Positions 37,126 to 47,548 of a stretch of DNA of 64,000 bases are shown in pieces. The DNA is from Cranoglanis bouderius (taxonomy: Eukaryota > Chordata > Actinopteri > Siluriformes > Cranoglanididae), in contig CM042568.1 of assembly GCA_023630585.1 (NCBI GenBank), positions 45,016-109,015 on the forward strand, written 5' to 3'. How positions within the stretch are numbered: position 1 is the stretch's first letter; each line of letters opens with the position of its first letter. The notes beneath the pieces are model-generated. The model did no database searches, was not told the DNA's origin, and was given only the letters and a program-made list of their open reading frames with translations. The translations under genes were made by a program, and so were the position numbers.

Positions 37126-38946
37126 ATGGTTCTGCCAGAGAGAGACGGTTGGACTGTTGTCACCCGTGGACGCAGGCGTGCCATTCAGGGCACAGCCGGG
37201 CCTAGGCCTCGTTCGTTCCGCAGCACTGAGCGTCATGCACAGAGGGAGAGAGTATTTTCCTATGCAGACGCAGTTAAATATGGAGGCCACATGAGGGCGC
37301 CTCCGATTTACCATACTGAGTCCTATCAGCGGTCTGGCAGACCACAATGTTTTGAACCCCGGGCCCGTTTTGGGCCCGATACATTTATGTCCAGACATAC
37401 TTCCTTCATGAAGAGACCAAGGGAGAGGGTGCAGAACAGCACGTGGCCCCTTCATTCACACCTGAAACAGAAAAACACATATCAGAGACAAAACACAAAG
37501 CCCAAAACCTATTCGGATGATCCTGATTTTGTAATGAAAACCCGTACCTTATTTAAAATTATCAAATTAGTGCACCACAAAAATAATATTGGCCAGGAAC
37601 AGCCTCCTGCAATTAACAAAATTGAAAAGCACCTGTCAGAGGTCATCAAACCAGCTTTGCCCAACCCCACGACACAAGCCCTTATTGAGGGCAATGCCAA
37701 AAACTGGGCCTATACCACCATGCTGATTCTTAAACAGCATTATGAAGACGCACTGGTGGAAGAAATGGCCAAACTTCAGCATGTTCCTCCCCAGGGCTGG
37801 GAGGAATGCTTCAATACTGCCATCGTGTGGGCTAAACGAGGCATTGGCAAAAGGCTAAAAGACAAGACAATACACGAGGCTCACAAGTTGGTGGGAGAGA
37901 AATGGCAGACCCCTACTACCGATTCTGGTAAGAGGAGGGAGGAAGCGGAGACCCAAGACTGCCCTCCTGCTCCTCCTCTCCCAGAAAACGTGACGGCTAA
38001 AACCGTTACGGTGCAGGCATTGGTGCACACGGGGTTGGATGTACACTCCCATTCGGAAATGTCCACCCCGATAGTAATTGAAAAGCCATCTAAGACAGTA
38101 TCCACCATGACAGACCCACTAAACGATTGGTCCCCTATCAGGGAGGAGGACGAGGACAGCCAATCAGGGGTGGCGTTTAATCTCCCGGCCTCCCCAAAAG
38201 AACAACGCACTCCTCACTTGTGTTCTAACCCCTGTGTTAGACAGGAGCAAGACCTCGTCCTCATCGAGGACCAAGAGGAGTGCGAACAGGTTAATTGTGG
38301 CTCACAAAGAGTGACCCTAAGCCCCAACAAGGTCACTAGCCTTAGGACAGCCACACAGGCCCGTTTCAGTGTCGACTTCGGCCTACCTTCTGGGGTACAG
38401 CGTGACTCCCAGGAGGACGGGCCGAATAGACACATAAACACGCCTAGAAAAATGGTTGAATGGAAGCTCACTGTTAGGAAAAAATGGCTCATTATTGGGG
38501 ACTCCAACCTATCTAAAATCCCACCGTTCAAAAACTCGGACCTCCAGATAGAAAGCTATCCGGGTGCCACGTTCAGGCACATGGAGGCCGTGATCATTAA
38601 GAATGCTGTCTCCACCGACGTGGAACACGTAGTGTTATCGCTGGGCATTAACAGCCGGACACAGAACGCCAAAGACACCGCGATTAAACAGATGCAGGCG
38701 GCTTTACGAGCAGCTAAAGAAAAGTTCCCTCTGGCACAAATTTGGGTTCCAGAGGTGAACTTTTCAGGCATGCTCCCAACAAAAGAGCAGACGCAACTGA
38801 CCACCCTAAACACCTATATCTGTGCCAACCTAAAACATATCCCAGCCCTGTCCAGATCGGACTTCCACACAGAGAGTGACAATATTCACTGGACGGTGGA
38901 AACAGCCAGAAACATGCTCCAGCACTGGCTCAAATATTTAAATTAA
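37126..38946 (+). CDS. ORF1 of E9: SGNH hydrolase-domain protein
   Basis: 606 aa, same protein as E8 ORF1. Confidence 0.87.
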   Translation: MVLPERDGWTVVTRGRRRAIQGTAGPRPRSFRSTERHAQRERVFSYADAVKYGGHMRAPPIYHTESYQRSGRPQCFEPRARFGPDTFMSRHTSFMKRPRERVQNSTWPLHSHLKQKNTYQRQNTKPKTYSDDPDFVMKTRTLFKIIKLVHHKNNIGQEQPPAINKIEKHLSEVIKPALPNPTTQALIEGNAKNWAYTTMLILKQHYEDALVEEMAKLQHVPPQGWEECFNTAIVWAKRGIGKRLKDKTIHEAHKLVGEKWQTPTTDSGKRREEAETQDCPPAPPLPENVTAKTVTVQALVHTGLDVHSHSEMSTPIVIEKPSKTVSTMTDPLNDWSPIREEDEDSQSGVAFNLPASPKEQRTPHLCSNPCVRQEQDLVLIEDQEECEQVNCGSQRVTLSPNKVTSLRTATQARFSVDFGLPSGVQRDSQEDGPNRHINTPRKMVEWKLTVRKKWLIIGDSNLSKIPPFKNSDLQIESYPGATFRHMEAVIIKNAVSTDVEHVVLSLGINSRTQNAKDTAIKQMQAALRAAKEKFPLAQIWVPEVNFSGMLPTKEQTQLTTLNTYICANLKHIPALSRSDFHTESDNIHWTVETARNMLQHWLKYLN

Positions 38947-38978
38947 ATCTCCCCATAAGCCTGCATGCACAGGAGGGG
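38937..38978 (+). promoter_or_regulatory. -1 frameshift signal of E9
   Basis: TTTAAAT at 38937-38943, TAA at 38944-38946, same stem-loop. Confidence 0.7.
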
Positions 38979-41141
38979 AATCGGAACGTTTTAATTCTGT
39001 CCCAAAAATTTCGCATCACTCCCCCACAACTTAGCCTGCTCGATAGAGGGTTGACATTTGTCCCATCAGGCAAAATGAGCAGGAAACGCCTAGAAATGCA
39101 AACACGTTATGACCTGCAGCAATACCATAGGCGACTTAAATTGACAGCTTACTTCCAAAAAGACACAGACTCAAATCCCCCTCCGTTCACACCCAAATCA
39201 GACTGGGTCCCACCCGCAGACAAATTACCCGCAGAGCTCCACACATTATTCGAAAGGGACCTGGATTATTTGAAAAAACGTTTTAGACCATCCCAGGAAG
39301 CGCCTAACCTCACTCCAGAAGAAATTAATGCCCTAAAACAGCTCAAGGACAATAAACAGATTGTCATTAAACCGGCAGACAAGGGCAGCGCAATAGTCAT
39401 ATGGGACCGAGCGCAATACTTATGGGAGGGATATAGACAATTGAATGACCCCAAATATTACAGAAAATTAGATAGGCCCATTTACATAGATACAATACCC
39501 CTAGTTAAAAAGATAGTACAATCCCTATATATTAAAAAATTCATTAATGCGAAACAAAAGTCCTACCTGTTGGGGAACGGGGAACCCAGAAGTAGGAGAT
39601 TTTACATGCTCCCTAAAATCCATAAAGACCCAGCCAAATGGAGCAAGCCTCACGAAATTCCCCCAGGAAGGCCTATAGTGTCGGATTGCGGCAGCGAGAC
39701 GTACTATACGGCCGAATTTTTAGATTATTATTTAAACCCCCTTTCGATTGGCCACCCCAGCTACATTAAAGACACCTACGATTTCGTCCAGAAGGTCAAA
39801 GGACTAAAAATTCCCCAAAAGGCTATCTTGTTCACTATGGACATAGATAGCCTTTACACGAACATAGATATCCTGGAAGGCATACAGGCCGTAAAAAATA
39901 TTTTTCAAAAAAACCCTGACACCTTAAGGCCCGATAAGGAGCTCATCCAATTGTTGCAAATTAATTTAAGTAGGAATGATTTTGAATTCAACGGGGAATT
40001 CTTCCTACAAATTAAAGGCACGGCGATGGGCAAAAAGTTTGCCCCGGCCTACGCCAACATATTTATGGCAGAATGGGAAGATTCGGCCTTATCCCGATGC
40101 CACAAACGGCCCCTCCATTATTTTAGATATCTGGACGACATCTGGGGAGTATGGACTCACTCGGAAGAGGAGTTTGATGAATTTTTGGGCACACTAAACA
40201 ACCATAACCCTTCCATAAAATTAAAATCCACCATCAGTCAGTTATCGGTAGACTTTTTAGACACCACCACGTACAAAGGTCCAGATTTCAATTCATCACA
40301 CAAATTGGACATAAAAGTATTCTTCAAGGAAACGGACACACATGCCCTTCTACACAAAAAGAGTTTCCATCCCAAACACACCTACTCGGGCCTAGTAAAG
40401 TCACAACTCCTCAGGTTCCATCGCATTTGCACCCAGGAACGGGACTTTAGAGAAGCGACACGTGTCCTCTTTAAGGCACTTAGGCCCAGGGGATACAACA
40501 GGTCCTTCTTGAGGAAGGTTTTTAAATCTTACCTGGTAAGAAGGGCCCAGGCGGAGGGTAACAGCGTGCCCTTCGTCCTCACATACTCCTCGGCCGCTAC
40601 GAGACTGACCAGAGAGGTAAGGTCTAACTTCCAGCACATATTGGGACAAACACAATTATTTAAGGACCACAAAGTTATTGCAGCATACAGGAAAAACAAA
40701 AGTCTACAGGACCACCTCATTAGAGCCAAACTTCATCCCCTTCACGACACAAAACCCAAGCATCATGGTCAATATTTGGAACAGTACGAGTATGTACAAA
40801 ACAAACTCACAAAAGAGGTTTTCAATACTCACCGATCGGGCACGGTACACAGCAAAAACTGCGTGTACCTCATCAGCTGCAAACAATGTGGAGCCCAATA
40901 TGTGGGAGAGACGAGCAACACCATTCTGGTCAGAATGACACAACACAAACACAATATCCTGAAAGGAAAAGAAAAAAATACTTACCTGGTCCAACATTTC
41001 CTTCAGCACGGATGGGAATCCTTCCGGGTCACGGTCCTGCAGGCCGACCCGCAGTGGTCCGTACCCCAGAGAAAAAGAGCAGAGAGAATTTGGATTAGTA
41101 AATTGGGCACTATATACCCCCAAGGCCTGAATGACAAGTGA
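38937..41141 (+). CDS. ORF2 of E9: reverse transcriptase with GIY-YIG endonuclease
   Basis: Same protein as E8 ORF2; 696 aa from the TTG at 39051, open back to the heptamer. Confidence 0.88.
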   Translation, partial: FKLNLPISLHAQEGNRNVLILSQKFRITPPQLSLLDRGLTFVPSGKMSRKRLEMQTRYDLQQYHRRLKLTAYFQKDTDSNPPPFTPKSDWVPPADKLPAELHTLFERDLDYLKKRFRPSQEAPNLTPEEINALKQLKDNKQIVIKPADKGSAIVIWDRAQYLWEGYRQLNDPKYYRKLDRPIYIDTIPLVKKIVQSLYIKKFINAKQKSYLLGNGEPRSRRFYMLPKIHKDPAKWSKPHEIPPGRPIVSDCGSETYYTAEFLDYYLNPLSIGHPSYIKDTYDFVQKVKGLKIPQKAILFTMDIDSLYTNIDILEGIQAVKNIFQKNPDTLRPDKELIQLLQINLSRNDFEFNGEFFLQIKGTAMGKKFAPAYANIFMAEWEDSALSRCHKRPLHYFRYLDDIWGVWTHSEEEFDEFLGTLNNHNPSIKLKSTISQLSVDFLDTTTYKGPDFNSSHKLDIKVFFKETDTHALLHKKSFHPKHTYSGLVKSQLLRFHRICTQERDFREATRVLFKALRPRGYNRSFLRKVFKSYLVRRAQAEGNSVPFVLTYSSAATRLTREVRSNFQHILGQTQLFKDHKVIAAYRKNKSLQDHLIRAKLHPLHDTKPKHHGQYLEQYEYVQNKLTKEVFNTHRSGTVHSKNCVYLISCKQCGAQYVGETSNTILVRMTQHKHNILKGKEKNTYLVQHFLQHGWESFRVTVLQADPQWSVPQRKRAERIWISKLGTIYPQGLNDK

Positions 41142-41204
41142 ATGCAGTTGAGTGAGCGACATTGATGGCCTGTGCACATGGGTTAGCGCGCACCCTCCTA
41201 AAAC

Positions 41205-41844
41205 ACCCCCTAACCCTAATCTCAACCCCTAACCCTAACCTCAATCCCCTAACCCTAATCCTAACCTCAACTCCCTAACCCTAATCCTAGCCTTAATCCC
41301 CTAATCCTAACCCTAAGCCCTAACCCTAACCGCTAACCCTTACCCTAAACCTAATCCTAACCTTAATCCCCTAACCCTAACCTCAAGCCCTAACCCTAAC
41401 CTCAAGCCCTAATCCTAACCCTAATCCCCTAATCCTAACCCTAATCCCCTAATCCTAACCCTAAGCCCTAACCCTAACCGCTAACTCTTACCCTAAACTT
41501 AATCCCCTAACCCTAACCTCAGGCCCTAACCCTAATCCTAATCCCTAACCCTAACCGCTAACCCTTACCCTAAACCTAATCCCAACCTTAATCCCCTAAC
41601 CCTAAGCCCTAACCCTAACCGCTAACCCTTACCCTAAATCTAACCCTAACCCTAACCCTAACCCTAACCGCTAACCCTTACCCTAAACCTAACCTTAATC
41701 CCCTAATCCTAACCCTAATCCCTAACCCTAACCACTAACCCTTCCCTAAACCTAACCCTAACCCTTACTCTAAACCTAACCTTAATCCCCTAATCCTAAC
41801 CCTAATCCCTAACCCTAACCGCTAGCCCTTACCCTAAACCTAAT
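41205..41844 (+). repeat. Expanded telomere-like tail of E9
   Basis: About 640 bp. After the point where other tails end (near 41,640) there is a run of perfect CCCTAA copies and then two further blocks of variant units, before the next leader begins. Confidence 0.88.
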
Positions 41845-42146
41845 CAGCCCGTGCCTCATGTTGGCAGTAAGCTCAACTGTTCATAATTCATCTTATAATC
41901 AGTCTGCTTATTAAAATTTTAATTGTGGTAAGTGCTCATGGGCAACACAAATAGTTAAAATTGTATATGTGTGTATGTGTATGTGTGTATGTATATGTGT
42001 GTATATATATATATATGTATATGTGTGTATGTACGTGTATATATATATATATATATGTATATAAAACATTAATATCACCATTTGTTTATATTCAAAGATT
42101 CAAAAAAAGCCCTTCCACAATTTTTGAAAAGACAGCTATTTTTCTG

Positions 42147-42227
42147 ATTGGCCTTGAGCTGTTTCTTTTCAAACCAAAACAAGGGACAGGCTCCAATTGG
42201 CTCATTTGAACTGAGTCCCGCCCCCAC
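42147..42227 (+). promoter_or_regulatory. CCAAT/GC-box promoter of E10
   Basis: ATTGG at 42147-42151 and within CAATTGG near 42,195; GC box at about 42,216-42,226. Confidence 0.45.
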
Positions 42228-42406
42228 ACTTTAAAATGGGATAACTGAGGCTTCAGAATTTTATTCACTGCTTCCAGCTCTGAGAGAGAAAGCCTATAAC
42301 ACTTTTTGCATTGCAAAGCCTATTATTCTGATCCTCAACCTATATTTGTTTATTTTCATTTGTTTATTTTTTCTATTTCAATTTATATAATTTTTTTCCA
42401 AAATCA

Positions 42407-42463
42407 GAACAAGCCTGCCTGAAGAAGGTTCCAAGTGAACCGAAACGTTGCAACGGCTTGTTC
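42407..42463 (+). ncRNA. Hammerhead-like ribozyme motif of E10
   Basis: Identical to the E5 core although the surrounding leader has diverged; again 57 nt. Confidence 0.6.
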
Positions 42464-42649
42464 ATTCATCAATCACAAATTCCAAAAAAAACACAAGACC
42501 AATTGGGTACATTTATTTGGATTTATTTATTGAGTTCGTTTTACACAAAGTCATAAAAGACAAACTGAGTAATACTTACCTGAAAAAAAATTTTTTTCAA
42601 ACCCTTGCTTTAATTTCACAATTAGAAATTCAAGTAATTTTTCTGAAAC

Positions 42650-44476
42650 ATGGTTCTGCCAGAGAGAGACGGTTGGACTGTTGTCACCCGTGGACGCAGG
42701 CGTGCAGTTCAGGGCACAGCCGGGCCTATGCCCCGTTCATTCCGCAGCACTGAGCGTCATGCACAGAGGGAGCGAGTGTTCTCCTATGCAGACGCAGTTA
42801 AATATGGAGGCCGTATGAGGGCGCCCCTGACTTACCATAGTGAGTCCTATCAGCGGTCTGGTAGACCACAATTTTTTGAACCCCGGGCCCGTTTTGGGCC
42901 CGATATATTCATGTCCAGGCAAAAATCCTTTATGAAGGAACCAAGGGAGAGGGTGCAGAACAGAACGTGGCCCGTTCGTTCGCTCCTGCAAAATAAAAAC
43001 ACACATCAGAGACATAACACAAAGCCCAAGACCCATTCAGATGACCCTGATTTCTTAATTAAAACCCGTACCTGCTTCAAAATCATCAAATTGGTGCACC
43101 ACAAAAACAATATTAGCCAGGAACAGCCTCCTGCTATTAACAAAATCGAAAAATACCTGTCAGAGGTCATCAAACCGGCCTTGCCAAACCCCACAACACA
43201 AGCCCTTATTGAGGGAAGTGCCAAAAACTGGGCCTACACCACCATGCTGATCCTTAAAAATCATTATGAGGACGCATTGGTGGAAGAAATGGCTAGGCTT
43301 CAGCATGTTCCTTCCCGGGGCTGGGAGGAATGCTTCAGCACTGCCATCGTGTGGGCTAAACGTGGCATTGGCAAGAGGCTGCAGGACAAAACAGTACACG
43401 AAGCTCACACGTTGGTAGGGGAGATATGGCAGACCCCTGCTCCTGCTGCCGATTCTGAAGGGATGAGAGAGGAAGCGGAGACCCAAGACTGCCCTCCTGC
43501 TCCTCCTCTCCCAGAAAACGCGACGCCTAGAACCGTTACGGTGCAGGCATTGGTGCACACGGGGTCTTATGCATGCTCCCATTCGGAAATGTCCACCCAC
43601 ACACTAATTACTAAGCCATCTAAGACAGCATCCACCATGACAGACCCACTAAATGATTGGTCCCCTATCAGGGAGGACTCGGAGGACAGCCAGTCAGAGG
43701 TGGCATTTAATCTCCCGGCCTCCCCAAAAGAACAACGCACTCCTCACTTGCATTCCAATCCCTGTGTTAAACAGGAACAAGACCTAATCGTCATCGAGGG
43801 CCGAGGGGAGTGCGAACAGGGTAATGGTGGCTCACAAAGAGTGACCCTAAGCCCCGACAAGGTCACGAGCCTTAGGACAGCCACACAGGCCCGTTTCAAT
43901 GTCGAATTCGGCCTACCTTCTGGAGTACAACGTGACTCCCAGGAGGATGGGCCTAACAGACATATAAACACACCCAGAAAGATGGTTGAATGGAAGCTGA
44001 CGGTCCGGAAAAAATGGCTCATTATCGGTGACTCCAATCTGTCCAAAATCCCACCATTTAAAAATGCGGACCTCCAAATAGAAAGCTATCCGGGGGCCAC
44101 GTTCAGACACATGGAGGCCTTAATAAGCAAAAACGCTGTCTCCACCGATGTGGAACACGTAGTGTTATCCTTGGGGATTAACAGCCGGACACAGAATGCC
44201 AAAGACACCGCAATCAAACAGATGCGGGCGGCTTTACGAGCGGCCAAAGAAAAGTTCCCTCTGGCACAGAATTGGGTTCCAGAGGTGAGCTTTTCAGGCA
44301 TGCTCCCAACAAAAGAGCAGACACGACTGACCACCCTAAACACCTATATATGTGCCAACCTTAAACATATTCCAGCCCTGTCCAGGTCGGAATTCCACAC
44401 TGAAAGTGACAATGTTCACTGGACGGTGGACACAGCCAGAAACATGCTCCAGCACTGGCTTCAGTATTTAAATTAA
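42650..44476 (+). CDS. ORF1 of E10: SGNH hydrolase-domain protein
   Basis: 608 aa, the most divergent plus-strand ORF1, yet open and with IGDSN, YPGAT, LGIN and SDNVHW. The ATG follows an in-frame TGA. Confidence 0.86.
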   Translation: MVLPERDGWTVVTRGRRRAVQGTAGPMPRSFRSTERHAQRERVFSYADAVKYGGRMRAPLTYHSESYQRSGRPQFFEPRARFGPDIFMSRQKSFMKEPRERVQNRTWPVRSLLQNKNTHQRHNTKPKTHSDDPDFLIKTRTCFKIIKLVHHKNNISQEQPPAINKIEKYLSEVIKPALPNPTTQALIEGSAKNWAYTTMLILKNHYEDALVEEMARLQHVPSRGWEECFSTAIVWAKRGIGKRLQDKTVHEAHTLVGEIWQTPAPAADSEGMREEAETQDCPPAPPLPENATPRTVTVQALVHTGSYACSHSEMSTHTLITKPSKTASTMTDPLNDWSPIREDSEDSQSEVAFNLPASPKEQRTPHLHSNPCVKQEQDLIVIEGRGECEQGNGGSQRVTLSPDKVTSLRTATQARFNVEFGLPSGVQRDSQEDGPNRHINTPRKMVEWKLTVRKKWLIIGDSNLSKIPPFKNADLQIESYPGATFRHMEALISKNAVSTDVEHVVLSLGINSRTQNAKDTAIKQMRAALRAAKEKFPLAQNWVPEVSFSGMLPTKEQTRLTTLNTYICANLKHIPALSRSEFHTESDNVHWTVDTARNMLQHWLQYLN

Positions 44477-44508
44477 ATCTCCCCACAAGCCTGCATGCAC
44501 AGGAGGGG
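44467..44508 (+). promoter_or_regulatory. -1 frameshift signal of E10 (orphaned)
   Basis: TTTAAAT at 44467-44473, TAA at 44474-44476 and the stem-loop are kept, but the -1 frame meets a TAG soon after, at the deletion junction. Confidence 0.65.
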
Positions 44509-44715
44509 AATCGTAATGCTATAATTTTATCCCAAAACGCCTAGAAATACATACTTACCTGGTGCAACATTTCCTTCAGCACGGATGGGAATCCTTTCGG
44601 GTCACGGTCCTACAGGCCAACCCGCAGTGGTCCGTACCCCAGAGAAAAAGAGCAGAGAGAATTTGGATTAGTAAATTGGGCACTATATACCCCCAAGGCC
44701 TGAATGAGGAGTGAA
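44477..44715 (+). pseudogene. ORF2 remnant of E10
   Basis: The start of the ORF2 leader is joined, through a short piece matching the beginning of ORF2 (cgcctagaaat, near 44,537), to the last 150 bp or so of the GIY-YIG end. Compared with E7 about 2 kb is missing, including all RT motifs and the nuclease core. The joints show short A-rich microhomology. Confidence 0.85.
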
Positions 44716-44778
44716 TGCAGTTGAGTGAGCGACATTGATGGCCTGTGCACATGGGTTGGCGCGCACCCTCCTAAAACA

Positions 44779-45090
44779 CCCCCTAACCCCAACTCTAATC
44801 TCAACCCCTAACCCTAACCTCAATCCCCTAACCCTAATCCTAACCTCAACCCCCTAACCCTAATCCTAATCTCAATCCCTAACCCTAATCCTAACCCTAA
44901 GCCCTAACCCTAACCGCTAACCCTTACCCTAAACCTAACCCTAATCCTAACTTTAATCCCCTAACCCTAATCCTAATCCCTAACCCTAACCGCTAACCCT
45001 TTCTCTAAACCTAACCTTAATCCCCTAATCCTAACCCTAATCCCTAACCCTAACCGCTAGCCCTTACCCTAAACCTAAACTCAACCCCAA
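44779..45090 (+). repeat. Telomere-like tail of E10, outer end of the array
   Basis: CCCTAA-type array of about 310 bp, decaying after 45,075 into AATAAATA repeats. Confidence 0.85.
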
Positions 45091-45892
45091 ACCTACAACT
45101 CAATAAAAATAAAATAAATAAATAAATAAATAAGTAAATAAATAATAAAAATCAATAAACAAACAAATATATAAATAAATAAAAGTTAAATGTATAATAA
45201 AAATAAATGAATACATAAATAAATAAATAAATAAATAACAAATTAAATTAAATTAAAAAAGTAAAAACATTTTGACCTTACTCCTAGCCATAATCCAAAT
45301 CTCAAAAAAAAAAAGGGGGGGGGAGCCTTAAAACTTAGCCATGCCCCCAAATGTGACTTACCCGGAATAGGGGCCGGACCTTCACAAGCCTCCTTCATGG
45401 GACACACCCTTATCCAGTGCTTGGGGAAAGCACAGTGTAATGGATGAAGGAGACCCATTAAAATCAGCAAAACTGCACATCACAGCCTTTCCTTCTCAAC
45501 ATAAGTCCCACTGAGGGACTTGATTAATTAATTAATTGATTGATTGATTGATAAATTAATAAATTATGAAAAGGAGTAACAACTTAGCCTTGGACAAAAA
45601 CTACGGATAAAATTTTGCCCAATTCCCCTCGTGCCCATGCCCGCACAAACTTCAGGTTTGCCCTTCAGATAAACCCTAACCTTTATCTTCACTCCAATAT
45701 TTTTAGTTTGCCCCTACCCCTTAAAATACTAGTACTAAATCCAACATCTAGTCTTATACTTTACCCCAAAACACACCGTCATCCTTTCCCTGAAATTTTG
45801 GTCCCAATTCCAACATTTAACTCTAAACTTAACCTTAATACCTAAACCACAGAATATGGGCCATATCCTGAACACCTAATCCTAACCCTCAC
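45091..45892. other. Low-complexity flank without genes
   Basis: (AAAT)n tracts at 45,100-45,240 and (ATTA/ATTG)n at 45,522-45,565, an A/G homopolymer at 45,303-45,322, and otherwise unremarkable AT-rich DNA. A few CCTAA-like words near the right end are too scattered to call a repeat array. I see no gene. Confidence 0.7.
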
Positions 45893-47505
45893 AGTTGTTG
45901 GCATCCGTCTGTCTCGGGAGACAAAGGAACTCTGTGCCATGGTTCAGTTTGTTGTTGAGTTGCAGAACCTGCTGTGGCTGAACAGTCCGATCCTGGATGG
46001 GCAGGCTCTGTTGCAGTTGCTACAGGTGAAAACCACGCCTGGTTTTGAGGGCACTGATGCTGCCCTCTGCCGTCTGCGCTCCCTCCTCTCTTCCCACTGC
46101 TGGTCTCTTCTCTCCTCACTCCTCTTTGTGCATGCTTTCACAGCACTTCTCCAGCTGCTGCGGTCTTCAGCCACTGACTCCCAGCCTGCTGGGTCGATGT
46201 CGCCTGCCCTCATATCTCGCTTACAGACATCCTTGAAGCGTAGAACAGGTCTTCCTGCAGGTCTGGAGCCAGTGGCGAGCTCACCGTACAGGATGTCCTT
46301 GGGGATCCTCCCATCTTCCATCCGCCTGACATGGCCGAGCCACCGAAGGCGACGCTGGGTGAGCAGTGCGTACATGCTTGGGGTTCCCGCCTTCTCAAGA
46401 ACCACCTTGTTCGGGATGTGGTCCTGCCAGGTGATCCTCAGAATTCTTCTGCGGTTGTGCAGGTGGAAGGTGTTGAGCCTGCATTCTTGGTGGGAGTACA
46501 GAGTCCATGATTCGCTGCCGTAAAGTAGCGTACTGAGCACACAGGCCTGGTACACCTGCATCTTGGTGTTGGTAGTCAGTGTGTGGTTGTCCCAGACCCT
46601 CTTGGCCAAGCGAGCCATGGCTGTTGCTGCCTTGCCGATTCTCTTGTTGAGTTCGGCGTCCAGGGAGAGGTTGCTGGACATGGTGGAGCCGAGGTATGTA
46701 AAATCTTCCACGACTTCAAGGGTGAAGTTGCTGATGGATATGCTTGGGGCGTTGCCCACATCTTAGCCCATGATGTTTGTCTTCTTCAAACTGATGGTCA
46801 ACCCGAACTCTCTGCATGCATGCGCAAAGCGGTTGATGAGTCGCTGCAGTGCCTCTTCAGAGTGTGCCGTCAGAGCTGCATCGTCAGCGAAGAGCATCTC
46901 TTGTATGAGAACCTGACGCACTTTGGTCTTAGCTCGAAGGCGGGCGAGGTTGAACATGCTGCCGTCGCTTCTGGTGTGGAGATACACTCCATCCTCTGAC
47001 TGGCTGAAAGCGTAGGACAGCATCAGGGAGAAGAAGACGCCGAAGAGTGTCGGAGCAAGAACGCACCCCTGTTTCACGCCGCTCTTGATTGGGAATGGGT
47101 CCGAGGAAGAGCCGTCGTACTGTACGGTGCCCTGCATGTCTTCATGAAAAGACATGATCATCCTCAGGAGCTTGGGGGGACATCCAATCTTCTGCAGCAG
47201 TGTGAAGAGGCCTTTCCTGCTGACCAGGTCAAAGGCCTTGGTCAGGTCGATGAATGCGATGTAGAGTGGTCGTCGCTGTTCGCGGCATTTCTCTTGGAGC
47301 TGACGTAAGGAGAAGATCATGTCGATGGTTGATCTTCCAGCTCTAAACCCGCACTGTGCCTCGGGGTATACACGCTCCGCGAGTGACTGCAATCTGATGA
47401 GGACTACTTGGGCGAAGGCCTTCCCAACAATGCTGAGGAGGGAGATTCCACAGTAGTTGTTGCAGTCGCTGCGGTCACCCTTGTTCTTATATAGAGTGAC
47501 TGTAG
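45893..47505 (-). mobile_element. 5'-truncated non-LTR retrotransposon (LINE)
   Basis: Minus-strand LINE fragment keeping the RT and C-terminal region; the 5' end is lost near 47,505, where coding similarity stops abruptly. The clade cannot be fixed from sequence inspection alone. Confidence 0.8.
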
Positions 47506-47548
47506 CTGAATTAAAAAGATGGAATGATTGGTGTTTAATGATGAACAC
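45944..47548 (-). pseudogene. LINE reverse transcriptase with one in-frame stop
   Basis: RT landmarks in order: NYCGISLLSIVGK, QCGFRAGRSTID, AFIDLTKAFD, KQGCVLAPTLF and FADDAAL (catalytic FADD). Then follow a thumb-like region, a YLGSTMS segment, a WLGHVRRM segment and a terminal Cys/His finger (CSNCNRACPSRIGLFSHSRFC region). The frame is continuous from 47,548 to 45,944 except for one TAA at 46,763-46,765 just after the RT core. The first 14 or so residues belong to flanking DNA. No apurinic endonuclease domain remains. Confidence 0.82.

Larger units (their letters stand above)
36166..41844 (+). mobile_element. Penelope-like element copy E9, full unit with long tail
   Basis: About 5,679 bp; the body matches E8 and both proteins are the same. 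The tail is about 200 bp longer than in the other copies. Confidence 0.9.
41845..45090 (+). mobile_element. Penelope-like element copy E10, internally deleted; 3' end of the array
   Basis: The leader, promoter, hammerhead-like motif and full ORF1 are present, but nearly all of ORF2 is missing. The leader resembles the minus-strand copies more than E5-E9 (for example its tract near 42,060 and the CCAATTGG variant). The copy ends inside its telomere-like tail, next to unrelated low-complexity DNA. Confidence 0.87.

Noticed and set aside
1..45090. A CRISPR-like or defence array
   Set aside because: The repeat unit is a 5.5-kb retroelement, not short repeats with unique spacers, and the DNA is vertebrate.
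14218..45090. LTR retrotransposon or DIRS-like element
   Set aside because: There is no integrase, tyrosine recombinase, protease or LTR; the RT and GIY-YIG motifs are Penelope-like.
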